Source: Saccoglossus kowalevskii
Taxonomy: Eukaryota > Hemichordata > Enteropneusta > Harrimaniidae
Reading direction: 5' to 3'
Length of the DNA: 36,257 bases
NCBI RefSeq assembly: GCF_000003605.2
Contig: NW_003135348.1
Span: 132,797-169,053 of the forward strand
Made by a program: the position numbers and the translations under genes. Below, piece by piece: positions 12,501-24,500 of the stretch; position 1 is the stretch's first letter; the number at the start of each line of letters is the position of its first letter. The notes below the pieces were generated by a model. That model did no database searches and was not told the origin of the DNA. It saw nothing but the letters and a program-made list of their open reading frames with translations.

Positions 12501-15500
12501 AGCCATCTGACGCATGCGCAGGTGACGACCCCCCCCCGCTTTAAGAATGAACAAATTAATGCAAATAAAACAATTAAACATTTGAATATTATAAATTAAG
12601 AAATTAATGTGATTTGAACTATAATTATTCTAGCGAAAAATGACCAGATTTCACAAGGCAAAGAATGATGCATAACCTGCAGACTGCATGTTACAACAGT
12701 TGATATTGTTTGCTAATAAATGAGTACATGCAGTGCTTCCATCATCTCTAAACAAACAAAATTCTTTATCATCAATGAATATATATTATTTTGACAGAAC
12801 CCAACATTGAGGTCTTGATCAAAATACGAGCGCCCTTAACCCAGAACCAAAAGAATACAATTTGAAATGAGATTTATTTGTGTTTCGCTTGATAATTTCA
12901 ACTGCCAATACAATCAGGTCATGTGATGTCCCTAATTATCCATAATGCAACTAATTTAGCACCTGTTACGACAGGAAAGAAAAATTAAAGCATTTTTTTC
13001 TGAAACAAAATGAACATGAAAGCACATACGGTAGAGGAATTATATTTTAATACAAAATAAAGACAACTAAGCATGTTGTAGTCTTGGTAACAAACATGGA
13101 AGAACTGTCAGTGCTGTAAGTAAGGAGACATGCATGATGGTTAATTGCTCCATTTAATTCCCACAATGCAATACAAAGAAGATATGACATCACACACAAA
13201 ATACAACAGCCCTTAGTACTGCAATGTAACAATAAACAATTTCCAAGATATCCCACAATGCACAGTGATGAAATTCATTTAAGAATTCATAATAATGTTT
13301 CTTTTACTGCACTCCAATCTTATTAAAAGTTTGATGTAGGTAGAGGCTGCCACTGATGTTTTTTTTCACATATTAACTTAAGCATCTCAATATCTACAAA
13401 AATTGCATTCTTGGAAATTCCACTTTTATAGGCCAATCAGCAACATTTCTAAAGCTGAGTATATTGCTCTGTGAATGCATTATGATACAAGGCTCCTGAT
13501 TGGTTGTTGATTGCCATACTGTATTTGCTTTATTAGCAGAGCATACTAGTACACTTACATAAATTACATAGGTATTTCCATCATCAAAATAAGTAACATT
13601 TTAATGATTCATATAAAACGAATGCAATTTGGGTTTATATGCACTTCTATTGGAGATGTGCTTTTAATAGAGTAAATACAGTAGATATATCAGATAAATT
13701 GAGGAGGGAACTGAGTTACCTCAGAGATAATGACAAACAAGTCTTTGTTTGGTGCTGGGCTCAAAATGGATGGAGGACATGGAGGCTGTTACCAAGTCAC
13801 AGGAATGCATTGATGCCCTTTAATATGATCAAACATTTCCTCCACAGTTTCAATTATTATAAAGTAAATTAAAAAATTTGAACTTGAAATTGAGCACTCC
13901 TTCGAATTTTGAAGTTTGAGACCTATAGTTGGACACATTTGTTTATATATTGTTTGCACATTCAGTGACTGCATGTCAAGAATTAGTAATTCATACAAGG
14001 TAAAATTACTAGCATTTGTTCAGGGATTTGTATTAAATATACAGTACAATCCTCGGATAGCTTAACATTTAACACTTTTAGTTGGCTTAAAACTAGCTCA
14101 TGCCTAATCTCTCGCCTAATCTCCCTTAATGCGTCTTACAAGTAAAATTAGTAACATAGATTAATACTACAAGAAATAAGTTTCCATTATTGATTACCGC
14201 CATACTCACTTTATATTATAAGCAATGCTAGTCGGTAGTTGACCCTTCGAGTGCCAGATATTTTTTATACCCAAATTCAGTGTAAACATTTTCACATTTT
14301 CAGTAAATTTCATCTCCATTTTGGACCAAACAGACAGTTTGCTTTTAGTTTTTGATCAACAACAACATGTGCGGAAGAGCAGATTATACAAACAAATTTT
14401 GTAGATGATGTTAAAGTTGACAACTGTGCTCAAAAGGTTAAGCTGCACTTGAACTTGACTGTACAATGTGTTTAGGTTAAAGGGTGGCAGTCGTCATGCT
14501 GCATCCTGTTCGATTTTGGACTCATAGCGACGTATACAATGCGTGTAATATACATTGTTTATTTACATGAAATTCGAACACACGCTGCACAACGACCAAC
14601 GCGATTTCATAAAACATGAAGAGCGCTAATCAGACAACATTGTGTGCTTGATGTGTACATGCTGGTTTGTAAAAATAAACAAATGATACAACAGTGCGCT
14701 AGCCTCTACCGATATCAGATATTAATCAGATTGCAATATTACCCAGAATTCAAAAAATAAGTGTACCACTATGCATGATGGGAGTACAGGTTAGAGGTCA
14801 ACAATGTGACAGACATGTGGAAGAAGGGGGGGGGGGGTTACACCACAGAGTGTAGGGCTGCTGTATTTTAGGTGTGTACAACAGCAGCAGCACCCATGCT
14901 TTATTATTGAATAGTTATTTGGTATACAAGTTATTAGTCACTATCTGTGTAACAGCACATACAGGAATACAGTACCAGGGAATTACTCAAGGAAAGGGTA
15001 GCCAATGTACTCCATCAGGGGAGGGGCAGCAAAAATAGGCCCTTATGGGAGGGACAGCAAACATCTTCACAAACAACAATTGTTAAATATTACAAATATT
15101 AAATTTTCTTCTTCAATTATGAATTTAATCTAGAGGGAATGTGTGTATTTATTAGGTGTATATTATGAGTAATACTGCACTAGTAAGGAGCAAAACTTGG
15201 TTGTGACTACAGATTCAGGCTGGAGTGGACTCGCACAACAAGACCTATACGGTATATACATACCGGGAATTTTGCTTTAATCCTCTGCTTGTCACTAAAA
15301 GTGAATTTCATTTGACTACAATCCCAGCATACTAATGTGGATAATGTTGTCCTGACAACTCACGGGGTAACATTCTAAACAAAGCTTTCAATGGATCAAT
15401 ACAATGGGGTGAAATTAACAATGAGTTGGGGGAAGGGGGTGAAATAAATAAAGTGCGCCCTCAGGAGACAATACCCCCGTATCCAACTTTCCACACCTGC

Positions 15501-18500
15501 GCTCTGTAAACTTCCAGAGACTTTTACTAACATGGGGTACTTAAAATATACACATGCTTGACTGGATCTACATTCTGTACTCTGAAAGTTTGGATACAAG
15601 AAACAGATTTTTGTAAAATGCTTCAGATATTAGACTATCATTGTCGTAACAGAACATCCCTATTTGTATCTGGTCAGTGTGTCTCACTAACACATGCATA
15701 TAGGAATACATGCACTGTAAATTACTTTATTTTAGCTGATATTAATTTTAGCTGAAAAGACTTTCTGGGTGTTTTGTCTGGAATTTGTTCCTTCTGCAAA
15801 AATATTAGACTTGCATACAGTCCCTAGTTTATTTGTTTATGTTTTCTCAAAAAAACAAAAAACGTTTCTCCATTTACATTCCCACAACATTTTATTTTAT
15901 TGAGAAAACAACAACAAATAAACAAGGGACTGTATGCAACTCCACAAAAATATGTATTTTACAGTATATCATTAAAAATAGGCATGGGGGGAGGGCAAAG
16001 TGCGGGGGTAATAGTATGTGCTGTGACACAGACAGGAACAAATTATAGATGTAATCATATAGCTCACTCTGTAACTATTTCTGCTATCGTGTTTATAGAC
16101 CTCCAACACAGACTTTCCCTAGTTAAAATAAATAAAACAAAACAAAAAAAAAAACAAGACAAAAACAATTAACCAGCATGGTGCTACTGTGTTAGGTAAC
16201 AACACATTGCCTACAGATGAGCAAAATATGTAAGTTAACATTAGAAATGAGAAAAAAAAAAACTTTTACAAGGGTATATTCTAGCTTTTGGCCACCATCT
16301 TGGATTTTAAATTCACCCATCATGCTTTGCATGCAAATGTATGCATATCAATATGTAAAATTATTGTCTCATTTTATTTGGGCATTGTAAGTGTTGTTTT
16401 TTAAATAAAAGATTTCAAATGACCTGTAAAATAAACAATTGTCTGAAATTTCTCAAAATTGTGTAGCAGACACCAGGGCGAGAAAATTTCACCAGCCTTG
16501 CGAGTAAGTTACCAGCCTTACAATAAAGATTATTTCCAAATACTCCAGTTGCAATTCAAAGTAAGTACACTTTATTTAGCAGAATTAGATCACACTGATG
16601 TGAATAAATTTATTGTCACTTTGGTCATCTGAGAAGTATTCAACCTTTTCACCACCAGACTTTCTCGCCTAAATTTTTCTACACTTTTTTCTTATATTCT
16701 TCAATATTTCTGGAAATGAATTTTTATTTTAGAGCCAACAGATAAAATTTAGAGCCAATTTTCGAATTTGTGATGAAGAGGGAATTGGTGGTGAAAGGGT
16801 TTAATTGTTCAACTTAAAAATTGTTTCGTTTTCAGCTTCACAACCATTGTACTGGTATCAGTCTTTGGAGGACAGCTTTCAACTTCATCTAATAATTAGT
16901 GAAATGATTAATTAAAAACATACACATGGCAACACTGAAATGATTTATGGTTTTACAAAAAAAAAATAACAACAACCTACTTTTCGAGTCTCAGGTTCCC
17001 AAGCATCTAAGGTCAATGACCTCACTTTGGACGTTTGAACACCAAAACTCCTGCAAGTTTTAGAAATATATTATAATCAATAATCAATTAATTAATTCTA
17101 CAAAAAAAAGCGTCTTAAACAAAAACCTTTTCCAACCCTTTGAAATCATGTAGATAGTTCTCAACAAACACCTCTTAAAACAAACAACTTTCGTTAATAG
17201 TCCCATTGTCGTCCAGTACTTACGAAATTCGCAAAAATTTTGCCTCTCGCAAATTAAACGTAGTTGACAGTATGCATACATGGCCCTTTAAAGGCTGATG
17301 GTAATCGCGATAGTTTGTTCTAGGGCATTCCAATTTTATGTAAATAAATAAACACATGTGACCCACACATACAGATAAGGATATGGACACATACGGACTC
17401 GTATCAAATTACAGTCAAGACGACCACTGCCCTTTAACCTTACTACAACTAGACAGTCAACATACCTATGCGTGCCTGAACACTCTATACATAGCGTTAT
17501 ACCAAGATTTATACTCGCCCAGCGTGGATCTGAAACAGATTATAAAGCATGTGTTAACTAAACTTACGAGTGACACGTATACCACTGTGTTCATATTGTT
17601 TTAACACGCTTCAAATAATGTAGTATTTGATTCATGCTAGCATGATCAAGTAACCCCAGTATTATCTTGTGACCTATATTATTATCTTATGACCTAGATC
17701 TAACAGTATCCATCTTGGTTATTATAATTAAACACATTTTTCTGATTAGTCTGATCAATGAACATATTGGATGTATCTACGCACAGTACTTGCTCTATTA
17801 AAAATGCATCTCTAAAAGAAGCACATATAAACCAAAAATCAAACTTATTATTAAACTATTACTTATATTGACCGTAGAAACACACCCATGCAAGCACATG
17901 CGCTCTAACAGAGCAAATATGGTACAACGAACACAGAGAAATAGTGGACAGTTCTACATATTCATTGAATGAGAAACAGATTCATTTTTATTTTGATAAA
18001 TAATAAGTAACACAAATTCAACTTATTTAATTGATAGCAATACTTACTGGGTGTCTGACAGTCACAGCATTTGTCATTACCGGGAATAGACTGCAGTTTT
18101 GTCAATAAACTAAAAATAAAATAAAATAAAACACCATTTATCAAAATATACCAACATATTCTACCCTTGACGAGTATATACTAGCGTTGACCAACATATA
18201 CTACCCTTGACCAGTATATACTAGCATTGACCAACATATCAGTACAAGATGTGGAATTTTGAGTTAACATTTTTACAACCAGACTTTCTTGAACAAATTT
18301 TTCCGAACTTTTCTCGTAAATTTATTCTTCAAAATTTCTGGAAATCATCATTAATTTTGGTGCCAACAAACAAAATGTCAAGTTTCATTTTTCACTCAAA
18401 AAATTTGGCTGTTTTTGGCCCGGCAATATTAAGAAGAAAAGTGCAGACTATTTTGTGATGAAAAGAGAGAAGCCAGACTGCATCTGTTCCAGGGTAAATC

Positions 18501-21500
18501 CTCAGAGACAGGAACCAATCCTATACTCCCCCTAAGCGGACCTTAAGCCCAAACCAAAGATAATGTGCCTTTTGCACGACATTCGAAAGGTCATACATTC
18601 AGGTACTTTCAGGGGAGGTGCAATTTCACTATAAAAAAGAATTTCCAATTATGTTTTTCCCAAAAAACATCAACATTTGTCACTGAAGTTCAAAAATATC
18701 GGTAGTTAAATACAATTATTGCTATTATAGATCAACAATACCCCTAAAAGTACCAGGATGTGTGACCTTTAGGGGTCACACATGTGATTCGATAACATAC
18801 CTTGGTTCTGACTTTGTAGCATTACTTCCTCTTTCAATAGAGGCTTCTACACTACTAGAAGATGAACTCTCATCATTGGCAGTCTAGGGATATAATAACT
18901 TTTATGAGCAAAACACTGACATCTAAAAAACACCAATCTACCTGTATTTTCTACAGCAGATAATATTTGGTAATCTTTGTCCTAACTATTCAAATAGATC
19001 ATATTTATCAGTCCAAACAATGTCTGTTTGTTTATTTGTTTATTTATTTATTTACTTTTTCTAGTTTAAGACATCTATTACCAAATGTATTATTCAATGT
19101 ATAAGAAATGGTAATCTGTCAGCAAATAAACGACTTACCTTTTCCAGTGTATTACCGTGATCACTGAATGACCTGTTAATAGCAGCTTCTAACGCTTCAA
19201 TCCAGCCTTTACGTAAATTTTCAGAGTCTGCCTGTAGCATACAGGTCCTGTAATTAAACACAAGACAATGTGTATTACTCATACAGATGCATGTCGAGTT
19301 ATTGAATTTCTGTGGTAGTTGGAGTCGCTCAAATACTGTACTGATATCGTCCAACATAAAATATACATATGTGAGCAGAATACAAGTTGTTTATTTCACT
19401 AATAATCAAAATCTGCTGAATTAAATCCACATGAACGTATAAAATTACAATAGAACTCTGTTTCACTGGTAAAACCATGAATTTACAATCAAGTGGAAAA
19501 GCTTGAATTCCAGTGAAAATAAATGCTTCAACAGTAAATGATGTCACAGTTCACCAGTGAAAATAAATGCTTCTACCGTAAATGATGTCACAGTTCACCA
19601 GTGAAAATAAATGCTTCTACCGTAAATGATGTCACAGTTCACCAGTGAAAATAAATGCTTCTACCGTAAATGATGTCACAGTTCACCAGTGAAAATAAAT
19701 GCTTCTACCGTAAATGATGTCACAGTTCACCAGTGAAAATAAATGCTTCTACCGTAAATGATGTCACAGTTCACCAATGAAAATAAATGCTTCTACCGTA
19801 AATGCTGTCATGGCACCAGTGAAAATAAATGATTCTACAGTAAATGTCAGTGTACCAGTGAAAATAAATGATTCTACAGTAAATGTCACAGTGCACCAGT
19901 GAAAATAAATGATTCTACAGTAAATGTCAGTGCACCAGTGAAAATAAATGATTCTACAGTAAATGTCGCAGTGCACCAGTGAAAATAAATGATTCTACAG
20001 TAAATGTCACAGTGCACCAGTGAAAATAAATGATTCTACAGTAAATGTTACAGTGCACCAGTGAAAATAAATGATTCTACAGTAAATGTCGCAGTGCACC
20101 AGTGAAAATAAATGATTCTACAGTAAATGTTACAGTGCACCAGTGAAAATAAATGATCCTACAGTAAATGTCGCAGTGCACCAGTGAAAATAAATGATTC
20201 TACAGTAAATGTCGCAGTGCACCAGTGAAAATAAATGATTCTACAGTAAATGTCACAGTGCACCAGTGAAAATAAATAATTCTACAGTAAATGTTACAGT
20301 GCACCAGTGAAAATAAATGATTCTACAGTAAATGTCGCAGTGCACCAGTGAAAATAAATGATTCTACAGTAAATGTCACAGTGCACCAGTGAAAATAAAT
20401 GATTCTACAGTAAATGTCGCAGTGCACCAGTGAAAATAAATGATTCTACAGTAAATGTCACAGTGCACCAATTCCTAAAACACACAGCTTGTAATACAAT
20501 ACGGGTACCTCAACACTATTGATAAAAAGTGATCTTAGTGATCTTTCTAGTGTTCGAAAGAATGTTGTTATGACAACTATTTTTAGATTACAGCAACATA
20601 AAGTAACTTACTTAGTAGGTGAAACAACTTCAAAACAAAACCGTCTTTCAATTTCATTTGCTAGTTTCACAGTACAAAGGTTAAGATCAGCAACCACAGT
20701 CGGAGTATCCTGAAACAAACAATATTTATAATTAATTAATTATATATTTAAGTACATTCATTATATATTCTGTGTGCATCCAACACCATTCAAAGTAATA
20801 TAAAGTGAGAGGATCGTCACCTCCGCACGTGCAGGAATTGAGTCCCAGACGGTGATAACAACACACGCTAAAAACGCAAAGGCTCATGGGTANNNNNNNN
20901 NNNNNNNNNNNNNNNNNNNNNNNNNNNNNNNNNNNNNNNNNNAATGATGACACAAGTTATTGAAGGCATATCTTGGAGGGGAGTTAAAACTTAAAGCGGG
21001 GGAGTCGTCCCCTGTGCATGCGTCAGACAGTCGTAGTGTGTCATTGTTCACAAACAAGCATCTACCCATGAGCCTTTGCGTTTTAGCGTGTGTTGTTATC
21101 ATCGCTTGGGACTCAATTCCCGCACGGGCACAGGCGAGGACCCTCCCGCTTTAATTTTAGCATTCAAACTGTTAAGTGTCAAAGGTTAAATATGTTGTTT
21201 CGCACAATCTGCCTCAGCCGCAAGGTGTGAGTATATGATTGATTCACATTCTTTAGGTATCCAGGATTCATATACAAAGATGGTGGTGATGATTTCACAA
21301 CCTAGTGGTGCAATATATCGTAGCATACCAATGCTGCAAGTTTTAGCAACGTAAATACGCAACTAGTTATTCAAAAGTTTAACTCGTGCAACCAGTCATA
21401 TTGATGAAATACATAGGTTCCATTCACTGCAGGATCCCTTGTTATGTGTGAAATCGAACAGAAAAACACGATAAAGATCACGTCAAAACACTGCGTGAAA

Positions 21501-24500
21501 GTATTTCTGGTTATTTCTTTGCTTAATAACGTGCTATATATTTTTGATAATGGTTAATTTTGATGAAGTAAGATTTTTTCAATGTAATATTACTTTCTAA
21601 ATAATCAGCATTGAGCTATAGAAGAAGAAATTCAAAATCAAATTCTTCAAATTTGTTGGCAGTCAACACAATATTTCACAGAGAAGAAAAAATCACCTAC
21701 CGGTATTCAAACTAAAATCATCATTTAGCTAGTTTAGAAGATATTCAGTAGAAAGAAAAAAAACAAGAAATCAAAACTTACTTTTAGCTTCTTTTGATAA
21801 ATCAATTGATTGTTTTGTATAATAAACCATCGTCTGAAAAAAAAAAAACATATCCAGACATTCCAGGTTTGACATTCCACGTTGGCAGGGTAACTACAAT
21901 TTTCAAAACAAGAGTAAATGTTTTCATGGTCGCCAAATCTGGTGAGTGTTTATTAAATATCACCGAGAAAATGTTCGAATGTGGTTGTTGGTGCTAGTTT
22001 TCCAAAATTGCAAAACATCGCAAATCAGGGAGCAGATAATATAATAATAATCAAAATCCTTGGATAAAGAAATGGAACAAGTTTCAATGAAGAAAGTTAC
22101 TGAGTTGCATACAATTTTAAAGCCTTCTGGCTAAAAGAATTTTCATGGTTGGACAAATCAAAAATCATATTTGCAGTGGATCCACTGGTAGAACATTCAA
22201 TATTATTCCTGGCTTGAGTAAAGAATACACATTTCTTAAAATATTGAACTTGGTCAGAAAATGACCTTCTCATATTTACCTATTCCATGTCTTGAATGCA
22301 TTGGAAGCTCTTTTAAATAAATACCCTTCCATTTCATATGCTGGTTTATCAGCTGGTACTTGACTCAAAATCATTTCCTATGTTAATATAAATATATCTA
22401 TGTCAAATTAAAGATTAAATAGAAAAATATAAATATTATCAGAGGTACATTACTTGGGGTTTGCAACTCGCATAGTACTGTATGGTGACATCATGTCAAG
22501 ATCACATTCAAGTCTCTTCTCGTAATAGCGAGACTGATGCTACAACCTTCTGACATGACATATATCAATGTTCAAGGTTTGTAATGAAAAAATAAAACTT
22601 TTCTTGCCACTATCGTAGTGAAAAATGTAATACATCGAAAATGTACAGAAAATATAGTTCTCGTAATCCGTCATATCTTGGGCAGCTATTTTGATCCACC
22701 TGGACATCACAGTATCCTAGTTACCTCGGGCATGCGCATTCGCTTATGCGAGAGCGAGATTGTAACGGGATCTTGGTATCATGTCACCGTAGTTGCAAAC
22801 CCCAAGTAATGTACCTCTGATATTATTCTTATTTTATTTAATACAATTTATTATTGTAACAAATTTATGTATACATGTACATTCGTGTATTAAAAGAAAA
22901 TAAACACAATATTTTTTTTAATATTCACATTTATTGATTATTGATTCATAATTATACTTCGTGATGAAATCATAGGAATATGTATAGACCAGAGAAGGAG
23001 GAAGACACTTGAAACAATGTCAGATTGAGATAAGTTTACAGTACAATCTAACAACAAGCAACCGGATGCTCAAAATACCATTGCTGTCCAACAAGAACAT
23101 TGTGGTAGCCAAGTCAAACAATGCACACCCATAAAACAAAACGCAGTTAACCCACAAAAAAAGACTGTTGAGAACATGTCAACTTAACTTAATCAAACAA
23201 ATTGTTCACAAAAATAATGTACACTTCAAATATCAAAGTAATCAGGTTGGTAGTGTTCAAGAAGAATTTGAAAATATCATTTTTAACAGAAATGGCATAA
23301 ATACTATTTTTAATATCAATGGCATTCAACCCTTAGAGTACCATTTTTCCCCCGCTCAAATTGGGTGGATTTGTGCACATTTTCTGTATTTTTCACTGAA
23401 ATCAATCTTAATTTTGAACCAAACAAATAAAATGTGACATTACTATTAATTTTTTATCAAAATATCAGAAATTTTCACAACATTTTAAGTGGCAAAGAGC
23501 AGACTATATATGGAACTATTTGGTGGAAGGCACCTGAAGTTGATTTTGGCATTCAAAAAATTAAAATTTAGTTCAGTTTTCAGTCAGACATGCATGCGCA
23601 GTAACATGCTCAGTAGTACAAAAATGGAATTAGGCTGGAACCACCTTAAGTGTTGGATTTATTATAGCTTACCACATCATTGACTAGGTTGTGTCTCTTG
23701 TCCATTTCTTTCTTTTCAGCAATCGCAGTAACTCGCTGCTCTGCTAACTGTGAATGATAGAATCATGTCAGTGGTAACTTGCTTTTAGTAGCACGTGTGC
23801 TTACTAGTGTGTCCTCTCTACCAGGATTGATTTTGAGGGGATCCTGAGTCAAAATGGAATCCCTAAATATCAAATTGAGTCAGCTTGCAAACTGCTGAGA
23901 AGATTGCTTTTCAAAATGTAAAAAACAAAAGATTATCGCCTTATCGTTTGTTTTTTCATTTATTTTGTTTATAAAATTACGAAATTACAAATTCCATAAC
24001 TATTATAGTAAATGTACAATTTTCTGTTGTGTCAATGACGCAACAGTAAATTAACACAACTAATTGTCACACAGCAAATCTTTATGCTTCAGTGGTGTGT
24101 CATATTGTATATTCACAGATGTTCTACATTGTGCGATCAAATTTAAAAAAACATCTTGTTTTTCAGAATACAACAAATGCAAGTTTTGGTTAATATGCTC
24201 TTCTATAAAAGATGCACTTCTAAACTTAAAACAGTAATATCTTTTTTCTCTCAATTTTATTTTTAATAAAACATTTCCCGTTTCATTAGTGCCAGTTTGT
24301 AAAAGTCATCGTCAAAATGTAGACACTGAAAGCATAGATGCTATTATTACTGACACTATACATTAAATCACTTTAATACAAGTGTAAACAAGATGGCTGT
24401 GGGATTGCATCAGGCCTCCAGAGGGCGTCATCTATTTAAATACAGATGACGGGGGGACCCGATTTTATGCGTCATTTCCAATAATAGAGTGCATCATAAT

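Larger units (their letters stand above)
12545..16643 (-). other. Remainder of the 4.66-kb intron inside the ArfGAP domain
   Basis: No further exon is supported between the ArfGAP exons at 16981 and 12323, and the protein joins smoothly without one. Besides the elements listed separately there is a poly(G) run near 14827, two CCAAT-type motifs near 13433 and 13496, and no recognisable gene. The open stretch at 13639-13872 has no family resemblance. Confidence 0.6.

Noticed and set aside
13639-13872. 77-codon open frame with Trp-rich peptide
   Set aside because: No known family, no splice sites matching the ACAP phase, and the flanking ArfGAP exons join without it.
19764-19976. Open frame coding a repeated FIFTG-type peptide
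   Set aside because: A by-product of the minisatellite; it has no start context or independent support.
19505-20470. Regular repeats at about 41-44 bp looking superficially like a CRISPR array
   Set aside because: The whole unit is repeated, with no unique spacers, no cas genes, and a eukaryotic intron context. It is a minisatellite.
20732-21154. Open frames crossing or flanking the N run
   Set aside because: They cross unknown bases or lie inside family A MITEs; no protein similarity is seen.
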